Origin: Fictibacillus fluitans
GTDB lineage: Bacteria; Bacillota; Bacilli; Bacillales; Fictibacillaceae
Assembly: GCF_030418125.1 (NCBI RefSeq)
Contig: NZ_JAUHTR010000006.1
Span: 124,001 to 188,000 of the forward strand
Length of the DNA: 64,000 bases
Reading direction: 5' to 3'
In this document: piece by piece, positions 1-7,326 of the stretch
Layout of the letters: every line of letters starts with the position of its first letter
Position numbering within the stretch: position 1 is the stretch's first letter
The notes under the pieces: generated by a model
The model's input: the letters and a program-made list of their open reading frames with translations, nothing else
Databases searched by the model: none
What the model was told of the DNA's origin: nothing
Position numbers and translations under genes: made by a program

Positions 1-595
1 CGTAGAGGGTAAGCATATTGATTCCGCGAATCGGGATATTGTTGGTCAAAGCGATCAGGTAATCATTCAAAAATGTCATTAATATCCCCGTAGTGATCCA
101 TTCATTCGCATGAAAGGAAGCATTAACATGCACCTTTTTCGTTCCTCTTCCCCACTTCAGCTGAACAAGTTCCTTTTTCAGCACAGAGTGCCCAATGATA
201 TCACTCTGTATAAAAGGATACAGTTCACATAACCTCCAAAGATCCTTTTGAAGCGTTGTATAGTCATAAGGGACTCCAAAAGACACCACTCTTCCTGCTG
301 CGCGCTTCGGCACAAAGAGCCTTGACCCTACTGTAAGTGGCTGTGTGCCTAAGAGCGGATTCAACAGGTATATGGCATCAGGGTGGATACGGCAGGTTTG
401 CGCGATGGTATACACTGTATCTCCCCGTTTGATAGTCACGTTTTCTGTAAAATATCCGGGCAGCCGTACAAAAGATCCGGGCTGCAGCGCCTGGGGGTTA
501 AGTTTGGGATTGGAATCAAGCAGCAGCTGCAAGGGGAGATCGAATAATTCGCTGTAATAGGAGAATGTATCTCCTTTTCTTACCGTTAACTTCAT
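1..595 (-). CDS. yqgT: LysM-repeat M14 zinc carboxypeptidase, YqgT-like (3' end cut by window edge)
   Basis: The first 198 codons are present; the rest lies left of the window. Two LysM-type segments can be read, residues about 1-46 (start MKLTVRKGDTF, ending VRLPG) and about 50-95 (VTIKRGDTVYTIAQ to LFVPK). The M14 metallopeptidase domain begins near residue 100 and shows the zinc motif FHANEW (His and Glu ligands). In B. subtilis YqgT is a gamma-D-glutamyl-L-diamino acid endopeptidase-like protein next to glcK, as here, so the likely substrate is the peptidoglycan stem peptide. The ATG at 595 follows AGGAGGAG at a good distance. No Sec signal precedes the LysM repeats, as is common for spore-associated LysM enzymes (inference). 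The missing C-terminus cannot be judged. Confidence 0.85.
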   Translation of the reverse strand, partial: MKLTVRKGDTFSYYSELFDLPLQLLLDSNPKLNPQALQPGSFVRLPGYFTENVTIKRGDTVYTIAQTCRIHPDAIYLLNPLLGTQPLTVGSRLFVPKRAAGRVVSFGVPYDYTTLQKDLWRLCELYPFIQSDIIGHSVLKKELVQLKWGRGTKKVHVNASFHANEWITTGILMTFLNDYLIALTNNIPIRGINMLTLY

Positions 596-663
596 ATGCT
601 CCTCCTCCTGAATTTTGCCTCTACCTTTCATTTTATTCTCTCGACCACAGGGATATGAAAATA

Positions 664-700
664 AAGAAACCATGCTTAAAGCATAAGCATGGTTTCATCG
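664..700 (-). terminator. Terminator after glcK
   Basis: A 12-bp inverted repeat (GAAACCATGCTT and its complement, 667-697) lies between the glcK stop and the start of yqgT. It probably ends the glcK-yqgQ transcript. The T-rich tract after it on the minus strand is imperfect. Confidence 0.6.
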
Positions 701-720
701 TTTTTTTTAACGTTATGAGA

Positions 721-1698
721 TTACATTATTGTTTCTTCATGAAGCGTCTTGGCCATCCAGGCCCCGCCATACACACCGGCATCATTGCCCAGAGAAGCTA
801 TTGCAAACTCCGCGCCTTCTTTTACGCGGGGCAGGGCAAATTTTTCGAAGTTTCGTTTGACTGGCTCGAGGATTTTATCCCCTGCTTTTGATACTCCGCC
901 GCCAAGTACAATTTTCCCGGGATTGATGGTACAACCCAGGTTGGCTAGCATGAAGCCCAGATGGTACCCAACGACCTCAAGCACAGAAAGAGCAAGCTCA
1001 TCTTTTTTATCTGCAGCATCAAAAACATCCTTTGAAGTGATGCCGCCTTCTTTTTCCTCTTCTTTGTGCAGAAGCGAATCTGGATAATCCTTCAGCCCTT
1101 CTCTTGCCAAGCGGCAGATGCCTGTTGCAGATGCAACGGTTTCAATACATCCTGTCTTTCCGCAATTGCAGGGAGCACCACCTTCAGGAATCGCTGTAAT
1201 GTGGCCGATTTCCCCTCCCATGCCATTTGTGCCGTGAACGATTTTTCCGTTGGAAACGATTCCGCCGCCGACTCCCGTTCCGAGCGTAACACAGAGAAGA
1301 TCCTTCGCACCATCTCCGGCTCCTCTCCACATTTCGCCTACAGCCGCCAGGTTGGCGTCATTGTCCACCACCACAGGAAGACCGGTTTCCATTTCAAGAC
1401 GTTCTTTTAACGGGAAGTTGACCCAGCCAATATTCACCGCGTGGTAAATGAATCCTCTGGAAAGATCAATAAACCCAGGGGCTCCCATTCCAATGCCATG
1501 AAGTTTTGATTTATTTTTGCCAAGCTCGTCCAGTACCGTATCAATGCTCTTGGCGATGTCCTTTGTGATGTTCTTTCCTTTATCCGAAATATCGGTTGGA
1601 ATCTCCCATTTCTTAATCAAGTCGCCGTAATCACTGATAAATGCCATCTTGATTGTTGTTCCGCCCAAATCTACGCCTACATACCATTTCTCATCCAT
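721..1698 (-). CDS. glcK: ROK-family glucokinase
   Basis: ATP-dependent glucose kinase (glucose to glucose-6-phosphate), cytosolic. The N-terminal phosphate-binding motif VDLGGTTIK, the DNDANLAA segment and the cysteine motif CNCGKTGCIET of ROK zinc-binding kinases are all present. I chose the ATG at 1698 because AAAGGG sits about 7 nt upstream. A GTG three codons earlier (1707) lies almost on top of that ribosome site. The product is 325 residues, normal for GlcK. yqgQ is directly upstream, as in B. subtilis. It could feed free glucose, for example from the GH15 enzyme at 7327-9294, into central metabolism (inference). Confidence 0.93.
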   Translation of the reverse strand: MDEKWYVGVDLGGTTIKMAFISDYGDLIKKWEIPTDISDKGKNITKDIAKSIDTVLDELGKNKSKLHGIGMGAPGFIDLSRGFIYHAVNIGWVNFPLKERLEMETGLPVVVDNDANLAAVGEMWRGAGDGAKDLLCVTLGTGVGGGIVSNGKIVHGTNGMGGEIGHITAIPEGGAPCNCGKTGCIETVASATGICRLAREGLKDYPDSLLHKEEEKEGGITSKDVFDAADKKDELALSVLEVVGYHLGFMLANLGCTINPGKIVLGGGVSKAGDKILEPVKRNFEKFALPRVKEGAEFAIASLGNDAGVYGGAWMAKTLHEETIM

Positions 1699-1725
1699 TG
1701 CTGTCACCCTTTATATGAATTTTAA

Positions 1726-1917
1726 CTAGCTGTATTTTTGCATGTTTGACTTGATCACAAGTAGCGCCATTTTAAAGTCCTGCGGATTAATCATCCCGGA
1801 TTCATACAGTGATCTTATTTCTTCCTCCATCATTTCCAGGTCTGCGAGACGGTGGCCTGTATAGATGAAGATGCCAAACCTTTTTAATAGCTGCTGTACC
1901 TCATATAGCGTTTTCAT
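1726..1917 (-). CDS. yqgQ: YqgQ-like small protein (DUF910)
   Basis: A 63-residue acidic helical protein (MKTLYEVQQLLKRFG at the start). Size and position directly upstream of glcK match YqgQ of Bacillus, whose fold is a small helical bundle described as possibly nucleic-acid binding. Its role is not known. It is probably cotranscribed with glcK; 27 nt separate it from the chosen glcK start. Confidence 0.85.
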   Translation of the reverse strand: MKTLYEVQQLLKRFGIFIYTGHRLADLEMMEEEIRSLYESGMINPQDFKMALLVIKSNMQKYS

Positions 1918-1951
1918 TTTATCACCCTGCTTATTATAGCAGAGACTGACG

Positions 1952-1988
1952 AAAAAAACCGCTGAAAAGACAGCGGTTTCTTTCGCTT
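1952..1988 (-). terminator. Terminator after the M42 peptidase gene
   Basis: A 9-bp stem (AAACCGCTG / CAGCGGTTT, 1956-1979) followed on the minus strand by a run of T. It lies just past the stop at 1990. Confidence 0.85.
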
Positions 1989-1989
1989 T

Positions 1990-3030
1990 TTATGCCAGTT
2001 CGGATTGAACATAATGAAGAAGCAGATTTGCAGTATGGCGAAGCGAACTCACATGGGTCCGCTCATAAGCATGAGATTCGGCAATTCCTGCCCCGACAAG
2101 TCCGTGCTTGATATCAAAACCCGCACGAATCGCGGCGGAAGCATCGGAACCGTAAAAGGGATAGATGTCCACGCGGTAGTCGACACTGTGCTCCTGTGCA
2201 AGTCTCACCAAATGCTTGCGAAGTTCATAATGGTAAGGACCGCTTGAATCTTTTGCACAAATGGAAACACTGTACTCGTCGGTCGATTGTCCGTCTCCAA
2301 TGGCGCCCATATCTACCGCAATGTACTCCACCGTCTCATCCGTGATGTTGGAATTTCCTCCATACCCTATCTCTTCATTATTGGAGATTAGAAAATTAAC
2401 GGTGTAAGGCAGTTCGATATTATTGTCCTTGACCAGCTTGATCAGGTGCATGAGAATCCCCACACTTGCTTTGTCATCAAGGTGCCTGGATTTAATAAAG
2501 CCGCTCTCCGTGAGTTCCACGCGCGGTTCGAAGGAAACAAAATCACCAACAGAAATGCCGAGCTTCTCTGTTTCTTCTTTTGTTTTTACGACTTCATCAA
2601 TCCGTACTTCTATATTATCTTCATCGCGCTTTGCTTCGCCGGCGTCTTTATATACATGTACAGATGTCTGATGCATCAGGATGGTTCCTGTATACGTTTT
2701 TCCATCTGCGGTATGAATTTTGCAGTACTCGCCTTCCACTGCATTCCAGCGGAAACCGCCGATCATTGTCAGCTTCAGACGGCCGCTCCCTTTGATTTCC
2801 TTCACCATCGCTCCAAGTGTATCGACGTGAGCCGTAAGCAGACGATGCTTGCTGTCATCTTTTCCTTTCAGTGTGGCAATCAGTCCCCCTTTACGGTTCA
2901 GGTAAAACGGCACATTTTCTTTTTTGAGAAAATCACCCACATAAGAAATCGCATCCCCGGTATAGCCTGAAGGGCTGGGAATGCTGACCAGATCCTTAAT
3001 GTTCTGTACAATTTCTTGTTCATTAATCAT
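1990..3030 (-). CDS. M42-family metallo-aminopeptidase (YsdC/YtoP/YhfE type)
   Basis: Cytosolic dinuclear-metal aminopeptidase related to glutamyl aminopeptidase/endoglucanase-M family proteins. Metal and catalytic motifs appear in order: TAHVDTLG, the RHLDDKASVG segment, SNNEEIGYGG (base and metal Glu), AVDMGA and FYGSDASAA. The open frame extends to 3123, but ATG 3030 (MINEQEIV) is preceded by AGGAGAGAGG, and the extra 31 residues are lysine-rich low-complexity sequence. This start gives 346 residues, the usual family length. It has its own terminator. The exact peptide specificity cannot be read from sequence. Confidence 0.88.
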   Translation of the reverse strand: MINEQEIVQNIKDLVSIPSPSGYTGDAISYVGDFLKKENVPFYLNRKGGLIATLKGKDDSKHRLLTAHVDTLGAMVKEIKGSGRLKLTMIGGFRWNAVEGEYCKIHTADGKTYTGTILMHQTSVHVYKDAGEAKRDEDNIEVRIDEVVKTKEETEKLGISVGDFVSFEPRVELTESGFIKSRHLDDKASVGILMHLIKLVKDNNIELPYTVNFLISNNEEIGYGGNSNITDETVEYIAVDMGAIGDGQSTDEYSVSICAKDSSGPYHYELRKHLVRLAQEHSVDYRVDIYPFYGSDASAAIRAGFDIKHGLVGAGIAESHAYERTHVSSLRHTANLLLHYVQSELA

Positions 3031-3156
3031 AAATTGCCTCTCTCCTATCTGATTCTTCTTTAACGATTTCTTTTCTTTCCGCTCATTTCCTTCTTCTTTC
3101 TTTAACGTCTGCTGCATACACATGGAACAACAGTCTGTCCAGCGGGGTGGTATTCG

Positions 3157-4023
3157 ATGAAAATGAGAAATTGGCTAGGTATTGTTCTTCCTGCATTTTT
3201 TGCAATCCTCTTTTTTATGTATCATTTTGGCAAGGAACCTGTAAAAGAAAGCATTATTTTTTTCCCGATCGATCATCAGGTCTATTTTACAAAGGCGGAC
3301 ACCAGCGTTCGGTTGAGCGGTTCCACCCCTGAAAACTATACCCTTCAGTGGAATGCTGCTTCCGAAACCAATCAGCCTGTCTACCTTCGACAGGATATTT
3401 CCCTCTTATATGGAAACGGAGTTCTGGCAAGTACCATGAATAAATGGAAACAGGATACCAAAGTCATTGAGGAATCCAAAAAGGTCCCCGGGCGCAATGA
3501 ACGCTTGTCCCAGAGCGTCAGCTTTCATTATGCCGAAATCCATAAAAATGAAAACACTTACCGAAGTGCCCAGGACATGAGCGGACAAAGTATGTACATC
3601 TACCAAAAGGGAGCTTCCTTCGCGGGTTTCCAAAAGCCGCAAACACAGGCTGAGCGGACAGCAAAAACAAAGCTGGATGTAAAGACCTTCTCTTATCTGC
3701 AAAAAGCGTGGGCCGGTGCAAAACAATTTTACAATGTAACCGGTGCAAATTACTACTCCGTTGCTCTGACAGAGCTGCCTCAATACCAAAAAAAGCCTCT
3801 TCCCGGCTATATGCAGGACCAAACCAATAAGGTGATCGGAAACCTGTGGGAAGGGCTTTACAAGAATTACTTTCTGGGAGTGACGAAAAGCAACGGCCAA
3901 AAGGCCAGCCCCATCGGCAGCAGTATGCCTTTACTTATGTTCAGCAAAGACAAAACCCATCTGATGGTGCTGTTTAAACTGAAGGACGGGGAATTCATCC
4001 AGCTTATTCAATATACGAGATAA
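3157..4023 (+). CDS. Membrane-anchored extracellular protein of unknown function
   Basis: 288 residues. One hydrophobic segment at about residues 5-22 (WLGIVLPAFFAILFFM) acts as an uncleaved anchor or signal; the rest is polar and probably outside the membrane. I recognise no domain. The extracellular part is rich in Gln, Lys and Tyr, with an aromatic stretch around FYNVTGANYYSVAL. It is the only plus-strand gene in the first 15 kb and shares no operon. Its last 20 nt overlap the convergent HAD gene (4004-4023). A GGGGTGG ribosome site precedes ATG 3157; an internal ATG at 3163 is an alternative. Confidence 0.7.
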   Translation: MKMRNWLGIVLPAFFAILFFMYHFGKEPVKESIIFFPIDHQVYFTKADTSVRLSGSTPENYTLQWNAASETNQPVYLRQDISLLYGNGVLASTMNKWKQDTKVIEESKKVPGRNERLSQSVSFHYAEIHKNENTYRSAQDMSGQSMYIYQKGASFAGFQKPQTQAERTAKTKLDVKTFSYLQKAWAGAKQFYNVTGANYYSVALTELPQYQKKPLPGYMQDQTNKVIGNLWEGLYKNYFLGVTKSNGQKASPIGSSMPLLMFSKDKTHLMVLFKLKDGEFIQLIQYTR

Positions 4024-4720
4024 GCATTTCACGCAACTGAAAAATGGAGGAGGCTATTTGTCCGTTTCGGCCATTTTTACTTTTAGGTGTAACCCAAATG
4101 GCCTCCCAGCCTGCTTTTTGGGCAGGCTGGATATCAAGCTCCCAAGTGTCGCCCACGTATAAAGGATAGTTGCAGCCGGACTCCCTTTGAACCAAAGAAA
4201 AAATCTGCGGATTCGGTTTTTTTAATGACATTGTGCCCGAAATAAAAATACAGTTGGAAGGAATCCACTGCTCTAAAGATAAGGATGTTATTTTTTTCTT
4301 CTGAAGCTCCTCTTCCCCGTTGGTAATAATTCCTGTCAGGATCTGATGGTCCTTCAGCACTTCAAGCAGTCCGTCCATTCCGTTAAAGAGTACACAAAAG
4401 GAAGGAATAAATTGGCGAAGAAGGTGTTCAAAAGAGCGCGCATCAAGAGAAGCGAATTGCAAACCGCTCTCCTTTAATGATTCCAATAACCTCTTTTTCT
4501 GATATTCGGACCTGGACAGACGCCCGCTTTCATACTCACCCCAGTGGCGGTCACAGCAGGATTTAAAGCGCCGGAACCATTGTTCCGCGCTTGCTGCCTC
4601 TCCAGTGATGTCTCCTTTGTTCCACAGTTCTGCAAAGCTTTGAATGGCAGCAAGCCGGAATACCCGTTCATAATCATACAGCGTATTATCCAAATCAAAA
4701 AAGACAGCATCCACTTTCAT
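4004..4720 (-). CDS. HAD-superfamily hydrolase (subfamily IA)
   Basis: 238 residues with the four HAD motifs: FFDLDNTLY (nucleophile and acid Asp, residues about 8-16), the Thr of GIITNGEEE (about 136-144), KKPNPQIF (Lys) and GDTWELDIQPAQ (acidic motif IV). The helical cap lies between motifs I and II. This indicates a phosphatase on a small phosphorylated metabolite, substrate unknown. It ends the yqgN-DUF92-mobA-small ORF series, although a hairpin at 4734-4753 separates it from the small ORF. No strong ribosome site precedes ATG 4720, so the start is uncertain. Confidence 0.85.
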   Translation of the reverse strand: MKVDAVFFDLDNTLYDYERVFRLAAIQSFAELWNKGDITGEAASAEQWFRRFKSCCDRHWGEYESGRLSRSEYQKKRLLESLKESGLQFASLDARSFEHLLRQFIPSFCVLFNGMDGLLEVLKDHQILTGIITNGEEELQKKKITSLSLEQWIPSNCIFISGTMSLKKPNPQIFSLVQRESGCNYPLYVGDTWELDIQPAQKAGWEAIWVTPKSKNGRNGQIASSIFQLREMLISYIE

Positions 4721-4733
4721 CGGTATAAAAGAA

Positions 4734-4753
4734 GAGGCGCAAAGGAGCGCCTC
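4734..4753 (-). terminator. GC-rich hairpin between the small ORF and the HAD gene
   Basis: A perfect stem (GAGGCGC / GCGCCTC) followed on the minus strand by a short T-rich run. The stop of the 58-codon ORF lies inside it. It could be a partial terminator that reduces HAD expression. Because the HAD ribosome site is not obvious, translational effects are also possible. Confidence 0.45.
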
Positions 4754-4928
4754 AAAACATTTCCTTCATAAATTTATCACGGACACCAGGAAACGACATC
4801 ATTTTGCCAACCGCCACACGGCGGATCAGCGGCACTCCGAGAATAACATTCAACAGACGGTATCTATATTGATATCCGATCAAAACTAACGCAACAAAAA
4901 GGACAAGCTTGATAAAAAATCTAGTCAC
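4752..4928 (-). CDS. 58-residue single-pass membrane protein, unrecognised
   Basis: GTG start preceded by AAGGAGG at good spacing; the protein begins MTRFFIKLVLFVALVLIGYQ. One transmembrane helix (residues about 4-20) is followed by an arginine- and lysine-rich tail, so a membrane anchor with a cytosolic basic tail is expected. It lies 44 nt downstream of mobA, in the same direction. I know no function. It falls under common size cut-offs and could be missed by automatic annotation. The ribosome site, hydrophobic pattern and tidy spacing make it likely real. Confidence 0.72.
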   Translation of the reverse strand: MTRFFIKLVLFVALVLIGYQYRYRLLNVILGVPLIRRVAVGKMMSFPGVRDKFMKEMF

Positions 4929-4972
4929 AGTACATTCCTCCTTGTCCTTACTTTTTGCATTGAAACCTCAAT

Positions 4973-5596
4973 TTATTCGAAACTCGCGGATTCAATATAG
5001 TGTTTGTACTCCTCATCGGTGTTGATGTTGACAAACACCTCTTGGGAAATATCAAATTCCTCCGCGTCTGCAAAAGTGGTATTCACGGACTGCAGCAAAC
5101 CGTACATGCTTCGCTTTTCCTCCAAAAGCAGACGGATAATATGGTCCTTGCAGCTTCTATGATAGATGGCCGCAAGCGGCTGATTTCGGCCGGCAGCTAC
5201 AGGAACAACTGCCTGGGTTCCCGGTTTCTGCTCCGCAATGGAGAACAGTTGCTCAAAAACAAGAGGCATAACAAACGGCATATCACAGGTTACGATGGCA
5301 AACCACTCCGATTCCTTTCGATTTGTCATTCCCGAAAGTATTCCCGACAGAGGCCCTTGTCCCTGATACTCGGGAAGGTCGAATATTACCTCTGCATCCG
5401 CGTTCTTCATGCGCTCAGCAATGTCTGTCCGTGAAACAAGGACAACATCATCCGTGAGTTGTTTCATACAGCCAACCGCATGTTCATAAAAATACCTATT
5501 TTTATACCTTGCGAACGCTTTATGAAATGGAAAACGAGACGATCCGCCCCCTGCCAGCACAATGCCTGTTCTGCCATTCTTCCTTATAGGATCCAT
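4973..5596 (-). CDS. mobA: Molybdenum cofactor guanylyltransferase, MobA-like
   Basis: 207 residues, cytosolic. The nucleotidyltransferase signature LAGGGSSRF (residues about 14-22), followed by a Lys-containing loop, GQGPLSGILSG and TCDMPFV, are typical of MobA, which transfers GMP from GTP to molybdopterin. NINTDEEY near the C-terminus is also characteristic. In B. subtilis mobA sits in the moa/moe cluster; here it is alone between DUF92 and a small ORF. Its first 13 nt overlap the DUF92 gene, so the two are probably translationally coupled. The ribosome site GGGGTGG is inside DUF92. A related nucleotidyltransferase with another substrate cannot be excluded, since no other molybdopterin genes are visible. 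Confidence 0.8.
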   Translation of the reverse strand: MDPIRKNGRTGIVLAGGGSSRFPFHKAFARYKNRYFYEHAVGCMKQLTDDVVLVSRTDIAERMKNADAEVIFDLPEYQGQGPLSGILSGMTNRKESEWFAIVTCDMPFVMPLVFEQLFSIAEQKPGTQAVVPVAAGRNQPLAAIYHRSCKDHIIRLLLEEKRSMYGLLQSVNTTFADAEEFDISQEVFVNINTDEEYKHYIESASFE

Positions 5597-6381
5597 AAGA
5601 TCACCACCCCTGCCGCTAGACCTGCGAGCGTGCTCGAAATGAAATTAACCGTGTTATTATTAACCGAAGACCAGCCCTTTATTTTTTCAGTCAGAACCCC
5701 GCAATGGGTATGTTCTTCAACTTCCGCTCCGCAAATTCGACAGCGAAAACCAAGCTGAACCGTACCCCCGATTATAGTATCGAGAACATTACCGAGAAAT
5801 CCCGCCAAAAAAATAAACAGCAAAACAGGAAATATCCATTTCCCGTCAAAAAACATCAGCGCGCCTGTTGCACTGATCAAAAGGGATCCCAAAGCTGCTG
5901 CTGCAAGCCCAAGCGGTGAAACAGCTCCGGATATCCCCCGCTCCACCCGGGTTCTGCGCAAAAGATGATACGGCTCTCCTTTTGAAAGAACACCGATTTC
6001 TGAAGCCCATGTATCAGCCGACGCTTCAGCAAGACTGCCAATAAACAGGGCCAGCCAGAAGGGATGCGGAAAAAGAAGATATCCTCCCCCTGCAATAAAG
6101 GCAGCACCGCCATTGGCAAAGACCTGCCCTGCATTTCTTCCCGTTGATTCAACAGATAATGTACGCAGTTTTTTCTTTTTTTCTTTTCCCCACTTGCTTA
6201 ACAGGGAGGAGCTGATAAAGAACAACAGCAGCAAACCCAATCCCCGGTATCCAAAAGCAGCGGTGATTACCACGCCTAGCCCCCAGCTTGAGAACGCACC
6301 GTCCAGTGTGAGCATCCGAAGCCTGAAAGCCATGAAGACAAACAGGGCAAGAACCGCCATAAAAAGGGCAAAAGCCATCAT
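5584..6381 (-). CDS. DUF92/TMEM19-family integral membrane protein
   Basis: 265 residues with about six to seven hydrophobic helices. Family features are the SADTWASEIG motif (residues about 119-128), the RRTRVERGISGAVS loop and a conserved ending near NNNTVNFISS. DUF92 includes plant and cyanobacterial phytyl-phosphate kinases (VTE6), so an isoprenoid-phosphate or CDP-lipid related reaction is possible but not shown. A Cys-rich loop (CRICG then HTHCG) resembles a small zinc site. It overlaps yqgN by 4 nt (ATGA) and mobA by 13 nt, forming a coupled unit. Confidence 0.82.
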   Translation of the reverse strand: MMAFALFMAVLALFVFMAFRLRMLTLDGAFSSWGLGVVITAAFGYRGLGLLLLFFISSSLLSKWGKEKKKKLRTLSVESTGRNAGQVFANGGAAFIAGGGYLLFPHPFWLALFIGSLAEASADTWASEIGVLSKGEPYHLLRRTRVERGISGAVSPLGLAAAALGSLLISATGALMFFDGKWIFPVLLFIFLAGFLGNVLDTIIGGTVQLGFRCRICGAEVEEHTHCGVLTEKIKGWSSVNNNTVNFISSTLAGLAAGVVILWIL

Positions 6382-6950
6382 CTGCTCCCTTTCTTAATGC
6401 CCTTATCCGTAATAACGTACTCCACTGGAACGTCAAAGGGTTCTACAGGGATATGGTTGATATACTGAAAATCAAAGGCAAGGGAAACGGTTGTGCCATG
6501 AAAACCAGCCAGATACTTGTCATAGAATCCTCCGCCAAAACCAATTCGGTATCCTTCCGGGTTGAAAATTAATCCCGGAACTATCATGAGATCCATTTGA
6601 TCCGGCGGTGTGAGTTCAGTCATGCCGATGATCGGCTCATAAAGATCCATATACACATTTTCAAGTTCCTGAAACGATGTAATCCGGTGAAAATCCATCA
6701 GTCGTTCTCCGACTGTGCTGCATTTAGGCACACTCACCTTTTTTTCATCATCCCATGCCTTTTGTATGATCTCTTTCGTATCCACTTCAAACCCTCTGGA
6801 GACCGTAATTCCGATATGCTTTGCGTTCTTCCATACCGGCAGACTGAACAGGTGTTTTGAAATTTCATTGCTTTTTCTTTTATGTATGTCAGGTTCGAGT
6901 GAAAGAAGTTGATTCTTCATCATTTTACGCAATCCTTTTTTTGTTTTCAT
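6378..6950 (-). CDS. yqgN: 5-formyltetrahydrofolate cyclo-ligase
   Basis: Converts 5-formyl-THF to 5,10-methenyl-THF with ATP; cytosolic one-carbon metabolism. 190 residues. The C-terminal signature MIVPGLIFNPEGYRIGFGGG and the following FYDKYL are diagnostic, and the N-terminal basic segment (KKGLRKMMKNQL) binds nucleotide in the family. ATG 6950 follows AGAGGAG. It is the first gene of the yqgN-DUF92-mobA series, separated from upstream rpmG by a terminator. Place and size match B. subtilis YqgN. Confidence 0.93.
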   Translation of the reverse strand: MKTKKGLRKMMKNQLLSLEPDIHKRKSNEISKHLFSLPVWKNAKHIGITVSRGFEVDTKEIIQKAWDDEKKVSVPKCSTVGERLMDFHRITSFQELENVYMDLYEPIIGMTELTPPDQMDLMIVPGLIFNPEGYRIGFGGGFYDKYLAGFHGTTVSLAFDFQYINHIPVEPFDVPVEYVITDKGIKKGSR

Positions 6951-7010
6951 GCTGCAGCTCCTCTTTTGTGTGATTAACTATCTCTTATTTTAGCAGGGAC
7001 CGCGCCATGA

Positions 7011-7050
7011 AAAAAGCCGCCAGTCTTCCATCAGGAAAGTGGCGGCTTTT
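7011..7050 (-). terminator. Terminator after rpmG
   Basis: Stem AAAAGCCGCCA / TGGCGGCTTTT (7012-7050), followed on the minus strand by T residues. It separates rpmG from yqgN. Confidence 0.88.
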
Positions 7051-7056
7051 CATACA

Positions 7057-7206
7057 TTACTTCGTTTCACGGTGCAATGTGTATTTTTTTAGTCGTGGGC
7101 TGTATTTTTTAAGCTCCAGACGCTCTGGGTTATTACGCTTGTTTTTCTTAGTGATGTAGTTGCGATCACCAGTTTCAGTGCAAGCAAGAGTGATGTTTAC
7201 ACGCAT
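7057..7206 (-). CDS. rpmG: 50S ribosomal protein L33, form without zinc ligands
   Basis: 49 residues, begins [20 protein letters not shown] and ends TLHRETK, a complete L33. Only one cysteine is present. The two CxxC pairs that bind zinc in C+ paralogues read CTET and YSPR here, so zinc cannot be bound in the usual way. The ribosome site GGAGGG lies just upstream. It is monocistronic, with the promoter at 7291-7319 and terminator at 7011-7050. The position beside yqgN matches one of the B. subtilis rpmG copies. Confidence 0.93.
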   Translation of the reverse strand: MRVNITLACTETGDRNYITKKNKRNNPERLELKKYSPRLKKYTLHRETK

Positions 7207-7290
7207 GTATTTTCCCTCCAAACCTTAACCATTACAAAAAATGGTGTACTGCTTTGATTGATTTGTTTCCAAATTAATTCATACTTTAAT

Positions 7291-7319
7291 ATAATAGCAG
7301 ACACATTCACTTTCAGCAA
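7291..7319 (-). promoter_or_regulatory. Sigma-A type promoter of rpmG
   Basis: TTGCTG (-35), 17-bp spacer, TATTAT (-10) on the minus strand, about 85 nt upstream of the rpmG start. The leader contains a small hairpin (ACCATT/AATGGT, 7228-7245). The promoter starts just past the GH15 stop codon. Confidence 0.7.
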
Positions 7320-7326
7320 GTGGTAT

